Positions 20,369-31,336 of a stretch of DNA of 64,000 nt are shown in pieces. The stretch's first letter is position 1; every line of letters starts with the position of its first letter. The notes beneath the pieces are model-generated. The model was not told where the DNA came from. It saw nothing but the letters and a program-made list of their open reading frames with translations, and ran no database searches. The DNA lies in the NCBI GenBank assembly GCA_021521415.1, contig JAIQDT010006491.1, positions 1 through 64,000 on the forward strand, written 5' to 3'. The DNA is from Bidens hawaiensis (taxonomy: Eukaryota; Streptophyta; Magnoliopsida; Asterales; Asteraceae). Made by a program: the position numbers and the translations under genes.

Positions 20369-21271
20369 ATGTTCGGACGACACGTTGGAATGCCATGGTG
20401 CAAAGTGTGTGGCAGAGATCACTGGGTACATGATGCTTATGAGCGAAGGAGGATAGAAGTTGAGGCACGGAAAGCTCCATGGGAATCACTTGTGGCAAAG
20501 CCTCCTCCATACCAATTTGCATATGATCAAATGGGGAACTTTTTAGGGTATAAAGACTTATCGGGAAATATATTAGAGCCAACCCCAGAATTGGAATCAA
20601 TAATGGACGATGTATTGTTTGCCATTAGAAATGATTTGGAATATATTCCACCTTTGAATCCACCTTTGTTTGAAACCCTGAGCGAGATTGAAGATACCGG
20701 AATGGAGGAGCAGAGAGTAGAGGAGTATATTCCCTCTTGGGAGGAAGAATTTAAGGATGAGTTTGGTGAAGAGTTGATGGACTTTGCCATTATGGATGAA
20801 GGCGAGTTTGACCCACTTGGTGATTTAAAGCTGCTTGAAGATTTAATATATAACGAGCCAAGTTTGGGGATCAAGAAGGAGCTTTGTAAGGAGAGCCATG
20901 AGATAGTTAGTGATTTGGTCCTTCCAACACCTCACCTCGATTGTGAAAAACCAAAACACGAACCGTACTCAATCTCCATTCGGGACGTGTTAAGGTTTAA
21001 AAGTTTGGCTAAAAGAACTAGAAGGAGGATTTCTGGGCGAAGAAATCGTAGTGTGATGAAGAGATTGACTTCCCCGTTTCACTTCATTGAACCATTTTTG
21101 GAGGAATTCAAGAGTTGGTGGGCCGAGTTTAATTCATATGGTCGGGCCCATGAGAGTTGTGCAATTGGTTTCTTCCCGACCAATTGTAAAAGGAGAGTGT
21201 TGAGGAGCATCGATGGGAAGAGGATAAAGGAGAAGCCTCCTGATTGTGGTTTCGGGAGCGAGTCCGGCTGA
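20369..21271 (+). CDS. 300-residue ORF of unknown function in the nested element
   Basis: An uninterrupted frame runs from ATG at 20369 to TGA at 21269-21271. The frame is also open upstream to a GTG at 20351, but the ATG is preferred. Near the N-terminus CKVCGRDHWVHDAY resembles an Athila gag knuckle (CX2CX3HX4C), with the last cysteine replaced. The centre is strongly acidic, with DEGEFDPLGDLKLLEDL resembling the linker between gag and protease. The C-terminus is basic (RTRRRISGRRNRSVMKR). No polymerase or protease motifs are present. It may be a reshaped gag remnant with a kept RNA-binding role; that is inference. It is the only sizeable ORF in the element. Confidence 0.7.
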   Translation: MFGRHVGMPWCKVCGRDHWVHDAYERRRIEVEARKAPWESLVAKPPPYQFAYDQMGNFLGYKDLSGNILEPTPELESIMDDVLFAIRNDLEYIPPLNPPLFETLSEIEDTGMEEQRVEEYIPSWEEEFKDEFGEELMDFAIMDEGEFDPLGDLKLLEDLIYNEPSLGIKKELCKESHEIVSDLVLPTPHLDCEKPKHEPYSISIRDVLRFKSLAKRTRRRISGRRNRSVMKRLTSPFHFIEPFLEEFKSWWAEFNSYGRAHESCAIGFFPTNCKRRVLRSIDGKRIKEKPPDCGFGSESG

Positions 21272-21287
21272 AGACTATTCAATAAAC

Positions 21288-21312
21288 TTAGCGCTTCCCG
21301 GGAGGCAACCCG
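21288..21312 (+). other. Athila-type conserved inverted repeat after the ORF
   Basis: CCCGGGAGGCAACCCGG can fold with arms CCGGG and CCCGG. Similar GGAGGCAACCC strings follow pol in Athila elements of other plants, from memory. It sits about 20 bp after the ORF stop. Confidence 0.5.
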
Positions 21313-21549
21313 GTAATATCTTTCCTTATTATTTTATTTTCACTTTTATTTTTATTTCCGAGTTTTGCCGAGTGTTTCTTCTCTTACTTGCAGGTTATTC
21401 CTTGGTTGGTTGATGAGCTGGAGTTTTAAGCTTGCGTTCGAATAGGAGGGCGAGGAACATGATTCACCGCACACTTGCATGATCACATATACCAGGGGAG
21501 TCTGTTCCACTTTATTTTTCTTTATGTTTAGTTTTGTCTTTTCCTTGTC

Positions 21550-21592
21550 TCACATTGAGGGCAATGTGAAATTTAAGTGTGGGGATGGGGAA
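21550..21592 (+). ncRNA. Hairpin plus internal purine-tract motif, nested element
   Basis: TCACATTG (21550-21557) and CAATGTGA (21562-21569) form a perfect 8-bp stem with loop AGGG. Five bases on follows AAGTGTGGGGATGGGGAA (21575-21592), which matches the real polypurine tract near 22733 in its AAGTGTGGGGAT core. It is a candidate RNA structure, not a known named RNA. Confidence 0.6.
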
Positions 21593-22700
21593 CTGACGTT
21601 TTCATTTTAAGAAAAATAAAAGAATATTGAAAATCTTGAGAGTTAATATTTAAAGTAAAAAATTTAAAGAAAAATGTCCCTTGAAAATTGTTTTTCTTCT
21701 ACGTTATGCAGGAAATGATATTATTACCGTTGTGTTAACGAACTCTCGGAACTTTTGAAAAATATATAATATAATAATAAAAGAGGGATGGCTAGCATAT
21801 CTGATTTGGGATGTGTCGGTAGGCCCAACTAGTTTTGATAGTCCTCTTTAGCACTTTTTATATATATAATAATCTGAAAAACGGTGAAACCGAATTTCGA
21901 TGCTTAGGGAGGATTACCATAATCTGAAAACTTTGAGATGGTTACACTTAGATGCACTCAAAACCAACACACACCACATGTCCATCTTTCTACGAGCTTA
22001 GAAATAGTTATATATTTTAGGGTGATATAAAAGATGGTAAAAAAAAAGAGAAAAGAAAAAAAAAGAGAAAAAAAAAAGAAAAGAAAAAAAAAGTATGTAT
22101 TGAAAGTTATGTTTGTGTATTCTCAAAAGTTGTTAAAGAAAATCAAAATGCTTGTGAAGAAAGTTATGTATTGTAAAATGTCAAATGAGCATTCTTTAAA
22201 GTTAGTAAAAGAGGCCAAAGATGCACATACTAGACGGGACTTAGAGTTTACGTGTTACCAAGGGGATAGTGACTCTGAGGATACACTATTGGGGCTCGAA
22301 GGTTCTTAGTCAATAAATATCAAATTAGGAATTTATAGGAAAAAGTCCAATAATATTTAGGAATAGCTCGTACGACCTCCACATGACCATTCATCCATAA
22401 AAAATTTCACCGAGTGCATCTAATTAGTACCATCAACGAGTCCTTGGCTTATGGTGATTTGTCGAACCAGTTTGCTTCGACTCTAGTTTTTCTAGCTCTC
22501 TTTGTCTGAGATGGGGTAGGTGTAGCATTAATTTTTGGACTTAAAACATTTAATGCAAAAGGGGGGCTTGATTGGCTGGTGGCTGGGTTTAAGTGGACAA
22601 CAATATCGGCAATCGCGGTCAATATGTCGAGCTATTTCTTATGTTTTGATGATGATTAATAATCTGGGAGTTTTTTGTTTTTCACTTGGTTATGATCCTG
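21593..22700. other. Non-coding interior of the nested element
   Basis: No gene is recognised. A long purine run, A and G only, lies at about 22033-22095, and the Lys/Arg-rich frame over it is an artefact. The remainder is AT-rich. Confidence 0.6.
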
Positions 22701-22710
22701 TGTAGATTTC

Positions 22711-22748
22711 TTTTTCAGGGACGAAAAAGGTTCAAGTGTGGGGATATT
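22711..22748 (+). promoter_or_regulatory. Hairpin and polypurine tract before the right LTR, nested element
   Basis: TTTTTC (22711-22716) pairs with GAAAAA (22723-22728) around AGGGAC. TTCAAGTGTGGGGATATT (22731-22748) then abuts the LTR at 22749. It is the plus-strand primer region. Confidence 0.8.
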
Positions 22749-24458
22749 TGATGTGTTGCAAAACACATAGCGTTTTTATCCCGTTTTTGGGTTGTTTTGT
22801 GCGTAAAACGTTAACGAATATAAATTTTTCTTGCATGAAATTAAATGTTTGTGTATATTATAGGTCCCATGTTGAAGAGAGCGAGAAAACGAGTAAACGA
22901 AAAAAGAATAAGCTAAAACGGAGCTCGGATGAAGCCGTAACGCAAAAACGAAGATAAACGAGCTGAAAGTCGAAAAACGTCAGAAAATGTCATGTTAGAG
23001 CTACGCGACCTGGTCATACCATTCAAGAAGCATGTAGTAGATTCCAACATGTCACAAGGCTGCCAAGAATGTTCAAGAATCAGCTACCACATCTATTTTG
23101 TGTTCTAGTGGGCCTAGTGGGCTTGTTTTAACCTATTTTATATTTGGAAGGAGGTGTTTAAACACATATATAAAGGGTTTATACCCTATGAACGATTTTA
23201 GAACATATTTTCCAGCCATCCCACACCTGCTCTAGAGGAGAAACCAAGGAGGACAAGCTTACGGTTACATCTTTTATCCTTCGGTTGTCGGTTTTGACTA
23301 TTTTAACGTTTGTGAGTTCGTTTTTGGTTTTTAAGCATTCAAACCTTTTGTAATCAGATTTATATGAACATGTTTATCATTTATATCTATTTCATCTACT
23401 GTTCATTGATTATGATTGGCTAAACTTATTAGTTCTACCTAGGTTAGATGAATATTGTTAGGTTTTAATGAGTAATATGGATTGTTGATCATCGGCTTGA
23501 ATTGTTAATGAAAAGTTTGGTTTAACATTGAATTAGGTTGTGTTTAGTGGCTGTGAATTTATTAGTTATACTCATATACCTCTTGCTTTGATTAATTGAA
23601 TAGGTTTTGATTGATTTTAGCTTGTTTGAACTCTTTACTTTGTGTCTAGAGATTGTTTGCGGGGTGATCAACCGTAGGGATAAGTGGGTAAATTAATTAG
23701 ATAAAATCAGTTGTGAAACACCTTCTTAGAGACTGAGAGGTGATAAGAAGTAAACTCGTCTCATTACTTTTACTTGTTAGAATTAAGATCGCGCGAGAGC
23801 GGGTTTTGTTCTTGTCGGGTTTGGGTGTTTGAGCGATTAGTTGGTCTAGTTTAAGTTAAGTTGAATTGTTCCTCTATCCTTGGTTGCGTAGTATTCGTTT
23901 CCATTAGGCTAGTGTGTCGGTGAGACCGAGAGGTGAGTCGGCATTAGAACACGTTAATAATTTGTTTTCTCGGTTTGTTCTTAAAATCAACTAAGATAAG
24001 TTAGAGTTTGTTAGTGAGACCGAGAGGTGATCTGACCTTCTTGAGCGAACCTTAGTTGTGTCATCCTTTAGAACCGGTGTCGTGAGATTCTTCAATCCAT
24101 TACCTTATTATACTTTCAATATGATTCTTACCTAGGTAGACGTTTTCTTCGTTTGCAGTTAAGTTTCCAAGTTTTGTTAAGTGTTTAGTTAAGTTAAGTT
24201 AAGTCTAGCTAATTAATTTAGTTAAAGTAAGTTAGGTTAAGTAGTTAATTATTAAAAATCATTTAAATATTCTTAGGTAAGTCTTGGTTAGGGTTAAGTA
24301 TCATTAACGTTTTCAAGTGTCCTTGTGTTCGATACTCGGACTTCCTTAGTGCTATACTATTAGTGATCGGTACACTTGCCGGTTTTGTGTGGTTTCTTTA
24401 GGAGTCTTGTTTAATAAATTTAAAGCTTAGTTGTGAGAGCATCATTATACCCACATCA
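22749..24458 (+). repeat. Right (3') LTR of the nested element, with internal deletion
   Basis: This 1710-bp LTR keeps its TATA box (23167-23174). It lacks the 429 bp that follow in the left LTR, with the junction at CCCTATGAA/CGATTTTAG (23185-23200). The missing segment would include the transcription start and the beginning of R. Confidence 0.95.
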
Positions 24459-24463
24459 TTCTG

Positions 24464-27400
24464 ATGATCCGATCTGCTGGTATAAAGAAGCCTAAACCCA
24501 AGAATCAGGGTTATAAGGGAAAATGCAAGAAGAAAGTTATTGTTGCTGCCAAATCTGCCACCAACACTAACAAGAAAGTTGCAAAGGCACCACTGCCGCC
24601 TCCTGAGGAGCGCCAGTGCTACAAGTGTAACAAGATGGGGCACTGGATGCGTAACTGCCCCGAGCGTCTAGCTGAGCTATCAAAGAGGAAGGCCAATGGT
24701 GAAGGCTCTTCTCGAGATATTTCCATATACGTTATTGAACTTTTCACTGACTCTAGCAACACATGGGTATTTGATACCGGATGTGGTTTCCACATTGTTA
24801 ATGTCTTGCAGGAGCCTGAGAAGTGGAAGAAACTGAATAAAGGCAGCATGGAACTCATCGTTGGAGATGGGAAGAGAGTACCAGTTCTGGCAACTGGAGT
24901 TTTTCATTTTACTTGTCCATCTGGCCTAGTTTTTCCTATGAATAATTGTTTGTATGCTCCTGGTTTGACCAGAAACATTATTTCATTTTCATTGTTGCTT
25001 GAACAAGGTTTTAAGTACGTTTTTAATGGCATGGCTATTTCTGCTTACTTAAATGATATCTTTTATTTTGAGGCTAAACCTCGAAATGGTATTTATGAGA
25101 TTGATGTTCAAACTGAAAATAACGTATATCATCTTTCAAAGCGTATCAAGACTAGCATCAATGATACTTTTCTATGGCATTGCCGACTTGGCCACAAAAG
25201 TAAAGCAAGAGTTAAAAGACTCCAATCCGAAGGGATTATTGAATCACAAGACCGACTCGTTTGATGATTGCGAATCTCTCTTAGCTGGCAAACTCGCCAA
25301 AGACTCCTTCACTCATAAAAGTGAACGAGCAAGTGATCTGTTAGGGCTCATACATACTGATGTATGTGGACCCTTCAGAACCATGAAAGATACTTCGTTT
25401 CTTTTATCGAGATTATAGTCGATACGCTTATGTGTATCTTAGGAAACACAAGCACGAAACTTTTGAAAGGTTCAAAGAGTTTCAAAACGAAGTGGAAAAA
25501 CAACTTGGTAAAACCATTAAAATGCTTCGATCAGATCGAGGTGGAGAGTATCTCAGCTCAGAGTTCATCACTCATCTAAAAGAGCATGGAATTGTTTCAC
25601 AGCTCACTCCACCTGGCACACCCCAACATAATGGCGTGAGCTAGAGGAGAAATCGAACTTTGCTAAACATGGTTCGATCGATGATGTGTAGAACTAAATT
25701 GCCTCACTCCTTTTGGGGTTACGCCCTTATGGCCACCGCCCGCATTGTCAATCTGGCTCCAACTAAGAAGATAGACAAAACCCCATATGAGATATGGCAT
25801 AAGGGAAAGAAGCCCAAATTGTCTTACCTTAGAGTATGGGGATGTGATGCTTACATCTCAAGTGAGTCTGATGACAAACTTGATCCCCGTGGCGTAAAAG
25901 TTTTTTTCGTCGGATACTATAACCAAAGCGGTTATTACTTCTTTCATCCTGATACAAATACGATTTCTATCAAGAGGAAATGCCACTTCCTTGAGAAGAA
26001 ATTTCTCAATCAAGGAACTGGAGATAACATTGTCGATCTTGAAGAAATTCAAGAACCACAAACAACCACTGAGGAAGTTGGAGCGTCTGATCAACAAGTT
26101 GTTGTTGCTGATACATCAGACGTGAACACGAGCGTTCGCAGAAGTAGTAGGACTCCCGTACCAAATTCTAGATACTTATGGCATCTAGATGGTCCCGAAG
26201 TAGCCGAGTCTGGCGATGAGCCTACTAACTACAAATCTGCTATCTTGGATCCGGAATCTGAGAAATGGCAAGATGCCATAAACGTCGAGATGCAATCCAT
26301 GCAGGATAACCAAGTTTGGAACTTGGTTGAGCTACCCCCTGATAGTCGGGCAGTAGGGAGCAAATGGATTTTCAAGAGAAAAACCGACATGCATGGAAAT
26401 GTGCAAACCTATAAGGCACGGCTAGTCGCGAAAGGTTTTACTCAAACTCAAGGTGTTGACTATGATGAAACCTTCTCGCCCGTTGCTATGACTAAGTCAA
26501 TAAGGATATTACTTGCCTTAGCCGCGTACTATGACTACTAGATATGGCAAATGGATGTCAAACCCTCTTTTCTTAATGGACATCTTTCTGAAGATGTTTA
26601 TATGGTTCAACCTGAAGGTTTTGTCGATCCTAAATATCCTAATAGGGTTTGCAAATTGAATAAGTCCATTTATGGACTTAAGCAAGCATCTCGAAGCTGG
26701 AATCTTCACTTTGATGAGAAAATCAAAGAGTTTGGTTTTGTAAAAAATGAAGATGAACCTTGTGTTTACAGAAAGGCTAGTGGGAGCACTATATCATTCC
26801 TCATCTTGTATGTGGATGATATACTGATCATTGGAAACAACATTCCTATGCTTAAGGAAGTTAAGCACTGGTTGGAATCTTGTTTTGCAATGAAAGATCT
26901 TGAAGAAGCCGCATATATTCTGGGAATAAAGATCTATAGAGATAGATCTAAGCCTATTCTAGGGCTAAGTCAAAGTACTTACATAGACAAAGTAATGGCA
27001 CGCTTCTCAATGGAAAACACCAAGAAAGGAGCTGTTCCAATGAATAAAGGAACCGTGTTGAGCAAATCGCAATCTCCGGCAACGGACATTGAATCTAAAC
27101 ATATGCAAGCAATTCCATATGCTTCAGCGGTTGGTTCTATCATGTATGCTATGTTATGTACTAGACCAGACGTCTCGTATGCTTTGAGCATGACCAGTCG
27201 TTTTCAACATAGTCCTGGCATAGCCCATTGGACTGCCGTAAAGAATATTCTAAGGTACTTGAATAGGACCAAAGATATGTTCTTGGTGTTTAGGGGAGTG
27301 GAAGAGGAGCTCACTGTAAGGTGTTACACTGATGCTAGCTTCCAGACTGACCGAGATGATTTTCGCTCACAGTCAGGTTTCGTTTTCACTCTCAATGGAG

Positions 27401-27801
27401 GAGCCGTTTATTGGAAGAGCTCCAAGCAAAGTGTAGTGGCGGATTCTACCACCGAATCCGAATATATAGCTGCATCGGATGCTGCTAAAGAGGCTGCTTG
27501 GATGAAGAAGTTCATCACCGATCTTGATGTGGTTCCTAGTATTCACAAACCAATCGAGGTGTTCTGTGATAACACAAGTGCTATTGCTCAGGCCAAAGAG
27601 CCCGGATCTCATCACAGAGCCAAGCACATTCTATGGAAGTTCCACCTCACACGGGAGATACTAGAACGAGGTGACATCATAATAAGCAAAGTAGACACAG
27701 CTCAAAACCTAGCAGACTCGTTCACTAAGCCGATGACTCAGGACAAGCATGACCAACACAAGGATGCTATCGGTCTTAGATTAGCTAGTAATTTGTTTTG
27801 A
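24464..27801 (+). pseudogene. copia-1 gag 3' part and pol, broken
   Basis: Gag ends with the zinc knuckle CYKCNKMGHWMRNC (near 24618). The protease motif is VFDTGCGFH. The integrase zinc region begins FLWHCRLGHKSKA; the frame then shifts near 25240 and again around 25390-25430. The core continues with RSDRGGEYLS and is stopped by TAG at 25642-25644, where glutamate of the usual NGVSERRNRT motif is expected. RT has another TAG at 26539-26541, then IWQMDVKPSFLNG and an intact YVDD near 26810. RNase H (SVVADSTTESEYIAAS, VFCDNTSAI) is open to the end. At least two stops and two to three frameshifts make it a pseudogene. The final 416 codons (26551-27801) remain open. Confidence 0.93.
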
Positions 27802-28643
27802 TTTAGTATTTGGATGTATGAACATTTAAACAGTTATACTTTTGAGTTCACTTTTGATTTAATGGTTAAATGCAAACGTTGAATATTATAACTGTTCATT
27901 TTAATACATTTAATCCATGAATATTTTATTCTAAATTATCCGTAGTCGGTCAGACTCGTGGGAGCGATTCTGAATTAAGACTATTCTGACTTTGGACTCA
28001 AAGGGTTGACTTCCAAACTCACAGACCTCATTATGAATGACGTTGGATGTAACTCGCATCAAATCATCTTCATGGATCTTAATCATAAGATGCATTTGAT
28101 ATTGGTATGCTCATTTAGTATCCTTAGACCTGAGATACATATTAGAACTTTCGTTTACTAAATGTATTCTTTGATCAGTGTTAAACGATGTCGCGTAACT
28201 GCCAGTCATAAAGACATTGGTTGGGAGTATTCTGAAGTTCAGCGGTAGTTGTATGTAATCAAGATGAGATTCTGTACTCTTACATGAAATGTAACAGTTG
28301 GACATCATGGCACCTTCATTGATTCAAACTGGTGAAGTGTGAGGCCTCACCCAAACTTACTATGTGTTTGATTGGACCACTTTGACTCGAGAACGAAAAC
28401 GATAATGGTTGAACGCCATATGAGATTGGTCTGATCCATGTCTCATTGTTCAACTGGTGTCTTATACGGAAAGGATAAATGACAACGATTACTATATTTT
28501 CATTATCTTGCAATAGTGTATTCCAAGATCCTTTGGTTAATGAATTTAAAATGTCACAACCTATTGGGGGCAGCCATATGTAGCTAGAGCACCGCTGGTT
28601 GTCAGCGTTGAGAAACTTAACCGAATCCGTCCAAGTGGGAGAC
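27802..28643. other. Non-coding 3' region and polypurine tract of copia-1
   Basis: No ORF is recognised between the RNase H stop and the LTR. CCAAGTGGGAGAC at 28631-28643 is the polypurine tract and directly abuts the LTR. Confidence 0.8.
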
Positions 28644-29325
28644 TGTTGGAAATATGGACCGGTCCGCTTAAGTCAACGCGGCCGACCGGGTTATGACCAG
28701 TAAGAGTTACACCTTGGGTAACGGGTATTGACCGCTTAAACTGGTTACCGGTAACGACTAATAAACGAGATATGGACCTTTAATGAGATTGAGCTTGATA
28801 TGGGTTTTGTGGCCCGACATGATTAACTAGTTAATATGTCATTAGGGATTATTCATTGAGATAATAACATAACCCTAACCACCCTCTCCCTCTCTCTTGG
28901 TTCACCATCGCCGCTGGCCAGCCACTGCCGACAGCTGCACGCCGCCGCCGACAACAGCCGCAGCCCCGCCGCCTTCGTTGGTCGTGTTATCTTCGTTTCC
29001 GGTCCACTCGTGCACCGCCACCGTTGTTGGTTCATCTCGTTTGGTCACCTAGCGTTGTCCGTTAGCTCTCGGTGTCACAACCGGTTATTTATTAATTGAG
29101 GTAAAACTTAAATAATGTCATGTATATTATTTATTTACTTTGGTTGTTTTACTAGTACTCGTATCGTATGTAACCGGATCCTGTACGGTTCCGTTTTTGG
29201 TGATTACTCGATTTAATATTCCGCTGCGTTTTTCTTATTTATTATTATTTTGATTAATAATTATGAAACCAATAAAACCGGGTTTAAGTGTTAAACCGTT
29301 GACTGACCACCACTGAAACCCAACA
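28644..29325 (+). repeat. Right (3') LTR of copia-1
   Basis: This 682-bp LTR matches 15250-16002 apart from scattered substitutions and lacks the minisatellite expansion of the left copy. It ends CAACA, followed by the target repeat CTAGG. Confidence 0.93.
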
Positions 29326-29330
29326 CTAGG

Positions 29331-30660
29331 ACCCTTTATGATTTGAAAATTACAAGTAAGATCGTTATATGTACTATCTATTTCGTAGCAAAACATCCCG
29401 CCCAATAAAAGTCGCTAGAGACAACCATTTAAATCATTCTTTAGCCTTCCCCATAACCATACATCTCAACTTCTCAAGTATGATTCAAGGCAAATATTCA
29501 CTACCTCGGTCTATCCATCAGATCAAGGATGATAGGCAGTGAATAACACCAAGTTAACCTCAATTAGTAACCTAGAAAACTTTTTTCTAGAAATTGCTTA
29601 GAAAGATTGGATCTTGATTACTTGTGTAACAATCTCAACAATCACTACTTCAACAATTTCAACAATATCAAGCGTGGCTACAAATTCAACAATGAGGAGT
29701 TGTTGGCCAGGGGTTTTGTATGATTTCTCACCACTTACCAACAAGATCAGGGAGAAATACAACATGCCTTGGAACGATTAATTTATATTTTTCCAATTAA
29801 TTATGTGGTATTGTTCTAATTTTATTTCCAAAAACATTGAAATTTAGCTATGTAATTTTCTTTTTAATCTAAATGCAAGTTTAGTTGTTTTTTTTTTGTT
29901 TAATTATTTTTATACTAAATGATTTAAAGTATTTCTTAAACAAAAAGAACACATTTGTTAAATAAAAATTAAAAAGTAATGGTGATGTGGAAATAATAAG
30001 GTTGCATGCGTTGGGGTAAATTGAGTTTGTGAAAAAATGGGTGAAAAACTTATGACATAATGACTAGGTCTATGATATAGGCCGGCAAGCCCAAACTGAA
30101 TTGCAACCAACTCAAAGGTCCATCAGAAATAAACGAACGCCTAATAGATTGCTTGATTAGAAAAGAAAGTTCCTTTGCTAGCAGCAAAAGTAATAAATGA
30201 AGTTTATCTTTTGTTTAATTTCCTTATTGTTTTGACATTAGGTTTCCTTATTGTTTAAGTTTTCTTATTTGTATTCTCCTAAGTTGTACTTTTCATTTGA
30301 GAAATAAACATCATAATATTGTCCAAAAGTTCTTGTTCTTCTATCTTGTTCTTAGAGCCTAACCCACTCTATGGGTCTTACGAATTGCGCTTATCATAAC
30401 ATTATTTTTCTCGATTGTTGATAGCAATTCTTGAGCCCAGCGGTCCAACTTTGACACATTAGCAATATTGGTCCAATTTCAAGACCCCAGTGCAGTCTCT
30501 CCAACGTAATACATTGCACATTGTTAAGGGATCCTTAAAAAGATATTTAGGCTAAGTATATAATCGTAGATAGAGACTGAAGCTTGAGGTCTTTTCATTA
30601 GTTATTGTTCATGGCCATGTATCAAATAAAACGTTTACAAAATATCTGCGTTTGTTTTCC
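29331..30660. other. AT-rich intergenic DNA upstream of the inhibitor gene
   Basis: No gene is visible. The part at about 30060-30410 has an LTR-like look (T-rich tract, AATAAACATC, ends near TG and CA), but I find no target-site repeat. Confidence 0.5.
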
Positions 30661-30667
30661 TATAAAT
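30661..30667 (+). promoter_or_regulatory. TATA box of the inhibitor gene
   Basis: TATAAAT lies 85 bp before the ATG in an otherwise AT-rich leader. Its spacing suits a start site around 30690. Confidence 0.5.
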
Positions 30668-30745
30668 TTGGGTCATATTTGCTTGGTTTTCATAACCCAA
30701 GTCATTAGCTTTAAACGTTAAGCTAAACACTAAAACAAATAAGAT

Positions 30746-31336
30746 ATGGAAGGCTCGGTTTCGGTCAAATTTCAATCCCATCATGCGGTTTTGATAATAT
30801 TACTCGTCACTTCCTTAATCCATTTAATCTATGCACTCGAGAAAACAAATGTCGAATTCATAAGAACCTCATGTGGTTCGACAACTTACCCGACACTATG
30901 CTTCAACTCACTATCAACCCGAGCCAATGCAATCCAAACAAGCCCTAAGCTACTAGCCCAAACCGCTCTATCTGTGACCCTTGACATGACCCGCACCACC
31001 TCCTCATCAATGGTTACATTGTCAAAAGCGCATGGCATGGCGCCTCAACAGGCTGCTGCCATGAAAGACTGCATTGAGTTAATGAGTGACTCGGTGTACA
31101 ACTTGAAACAATCACTTGAGGAGATGACTAGACCGGGTTCCAAAGATTCAGGGCTAGTGATGAACGATATCCAGACGTGGGTCAGTTCTGCAATGACGGA
31201 TGAAGACACGTGCGCGGAAGGGTTTAAGGATGATCCGAAAATGAAAAGCATTGTGAGAGGGAAGATTGTGAATGTTGCACACTTAACTAGCAATGCTTTG
31301 GCTTTGATCAACAATTATGCTTCTTTACAAGGGTAG
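30746..31336 (+). CDS. Pectin methylesterase/invertase inhibitor-type secreted protein
   Basis: This is an intronless 196-residue ORF of normal length for the plant PMEI/C-VIF family. A hydrophobic signal peptide (about residues 13-31, AVLIILLVTSLIHLIYAL) is followed by a four-helix inhibitor domain. The four diagnostic cysteines are present: the pair C43/C52 (SCGSTTYPTLC) and the pair C109/C156 (MKDCIEL and EDTCAEGF). Such proteins act in the cell wall or vacuole by binding pectin methylesterases or acid invertases; sequence alone does not tell which. A decayed paralogue lies 0.9 kb downstream on the same strand, evidence of local tandem duplication. Confidence 0.92.
   Translation: MEGSVSVKFQSHHAVLIILLVTSLIHLIYALEKTNVEFIRTSCGSTTYPTLCFNSLSTRANAIQTSPKLLAQTALSVTLDMTRTTSSSMVTLSKAHGMAPQQAAAMKDCIELMSDSVYNLKQSLEEMTRPGSKDSGLVMNDIQTWVSSAMTDEDTCAEGFKDDPKMKSIVRGKIVNVAHLTSNALALINNYASLQG

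Larger units (their letters stand above)
18033..24458 (+). mobile_element. Non-autonomous Athila-type LTR element (LARD-like) nested in copia-1
   Basis: The LTRs run 18033-20174 and 22749-24458, begin TGATGTG and end CCCACATCA. Exact target repeats TTCTG occur at 18028-18032 and 24459-24463, so the copia gag is rejoined in frame if the element is removed. The primer-binding site TGGCGCCGCTGCCGGGGA (20181-20198) is of the Athila kind, complementary to tRNA-Asp. The 2.6-kb interior has no protease, RT, RNase H or integrase, only one 300-codon ORF and long non-coding sequence ending in a purine tract. It would need enzymes from an autonomous Athila relative such as that at 56962-64000. By eye the LTRs differ at about 20 sites, roughly 1 percent. 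Confidence 0.95.
15250..29325 (+). mobile_element. Degenerate Ty1/copia element (copia-1) with a nested insertion
   Basis: The LTRs at 15250-16002 and 28644-29325 begin TGTTGGAAATATGG and end CAACA. Exact 5-bp repeats CTAGG flank the insertion at 15245-15249 and 29326-29330. A primer-binding site (TGGTATCAGAGC, 16004-16015) and a polypurine tract (CCAAGTGGGAGAC, 28631-28643) are both present. The gag-protease-integrase-RT-RNase H order is that of copia. Without the nested element it is about 7.6 kb. Several stops and frameshifts show that it is inactive. Confidence 0.95.

Noticed and set aside
22034..22309. Lys-rich 91-codon frame in the nested element
   Set aside because: Begins in a pure A/G tract; low complexity and no similarity.
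30060..30410. Possible solo LTR upstream of the inhibitor gene
   Set aside because: LTR-like composition but no matching target repeats or clear ends.
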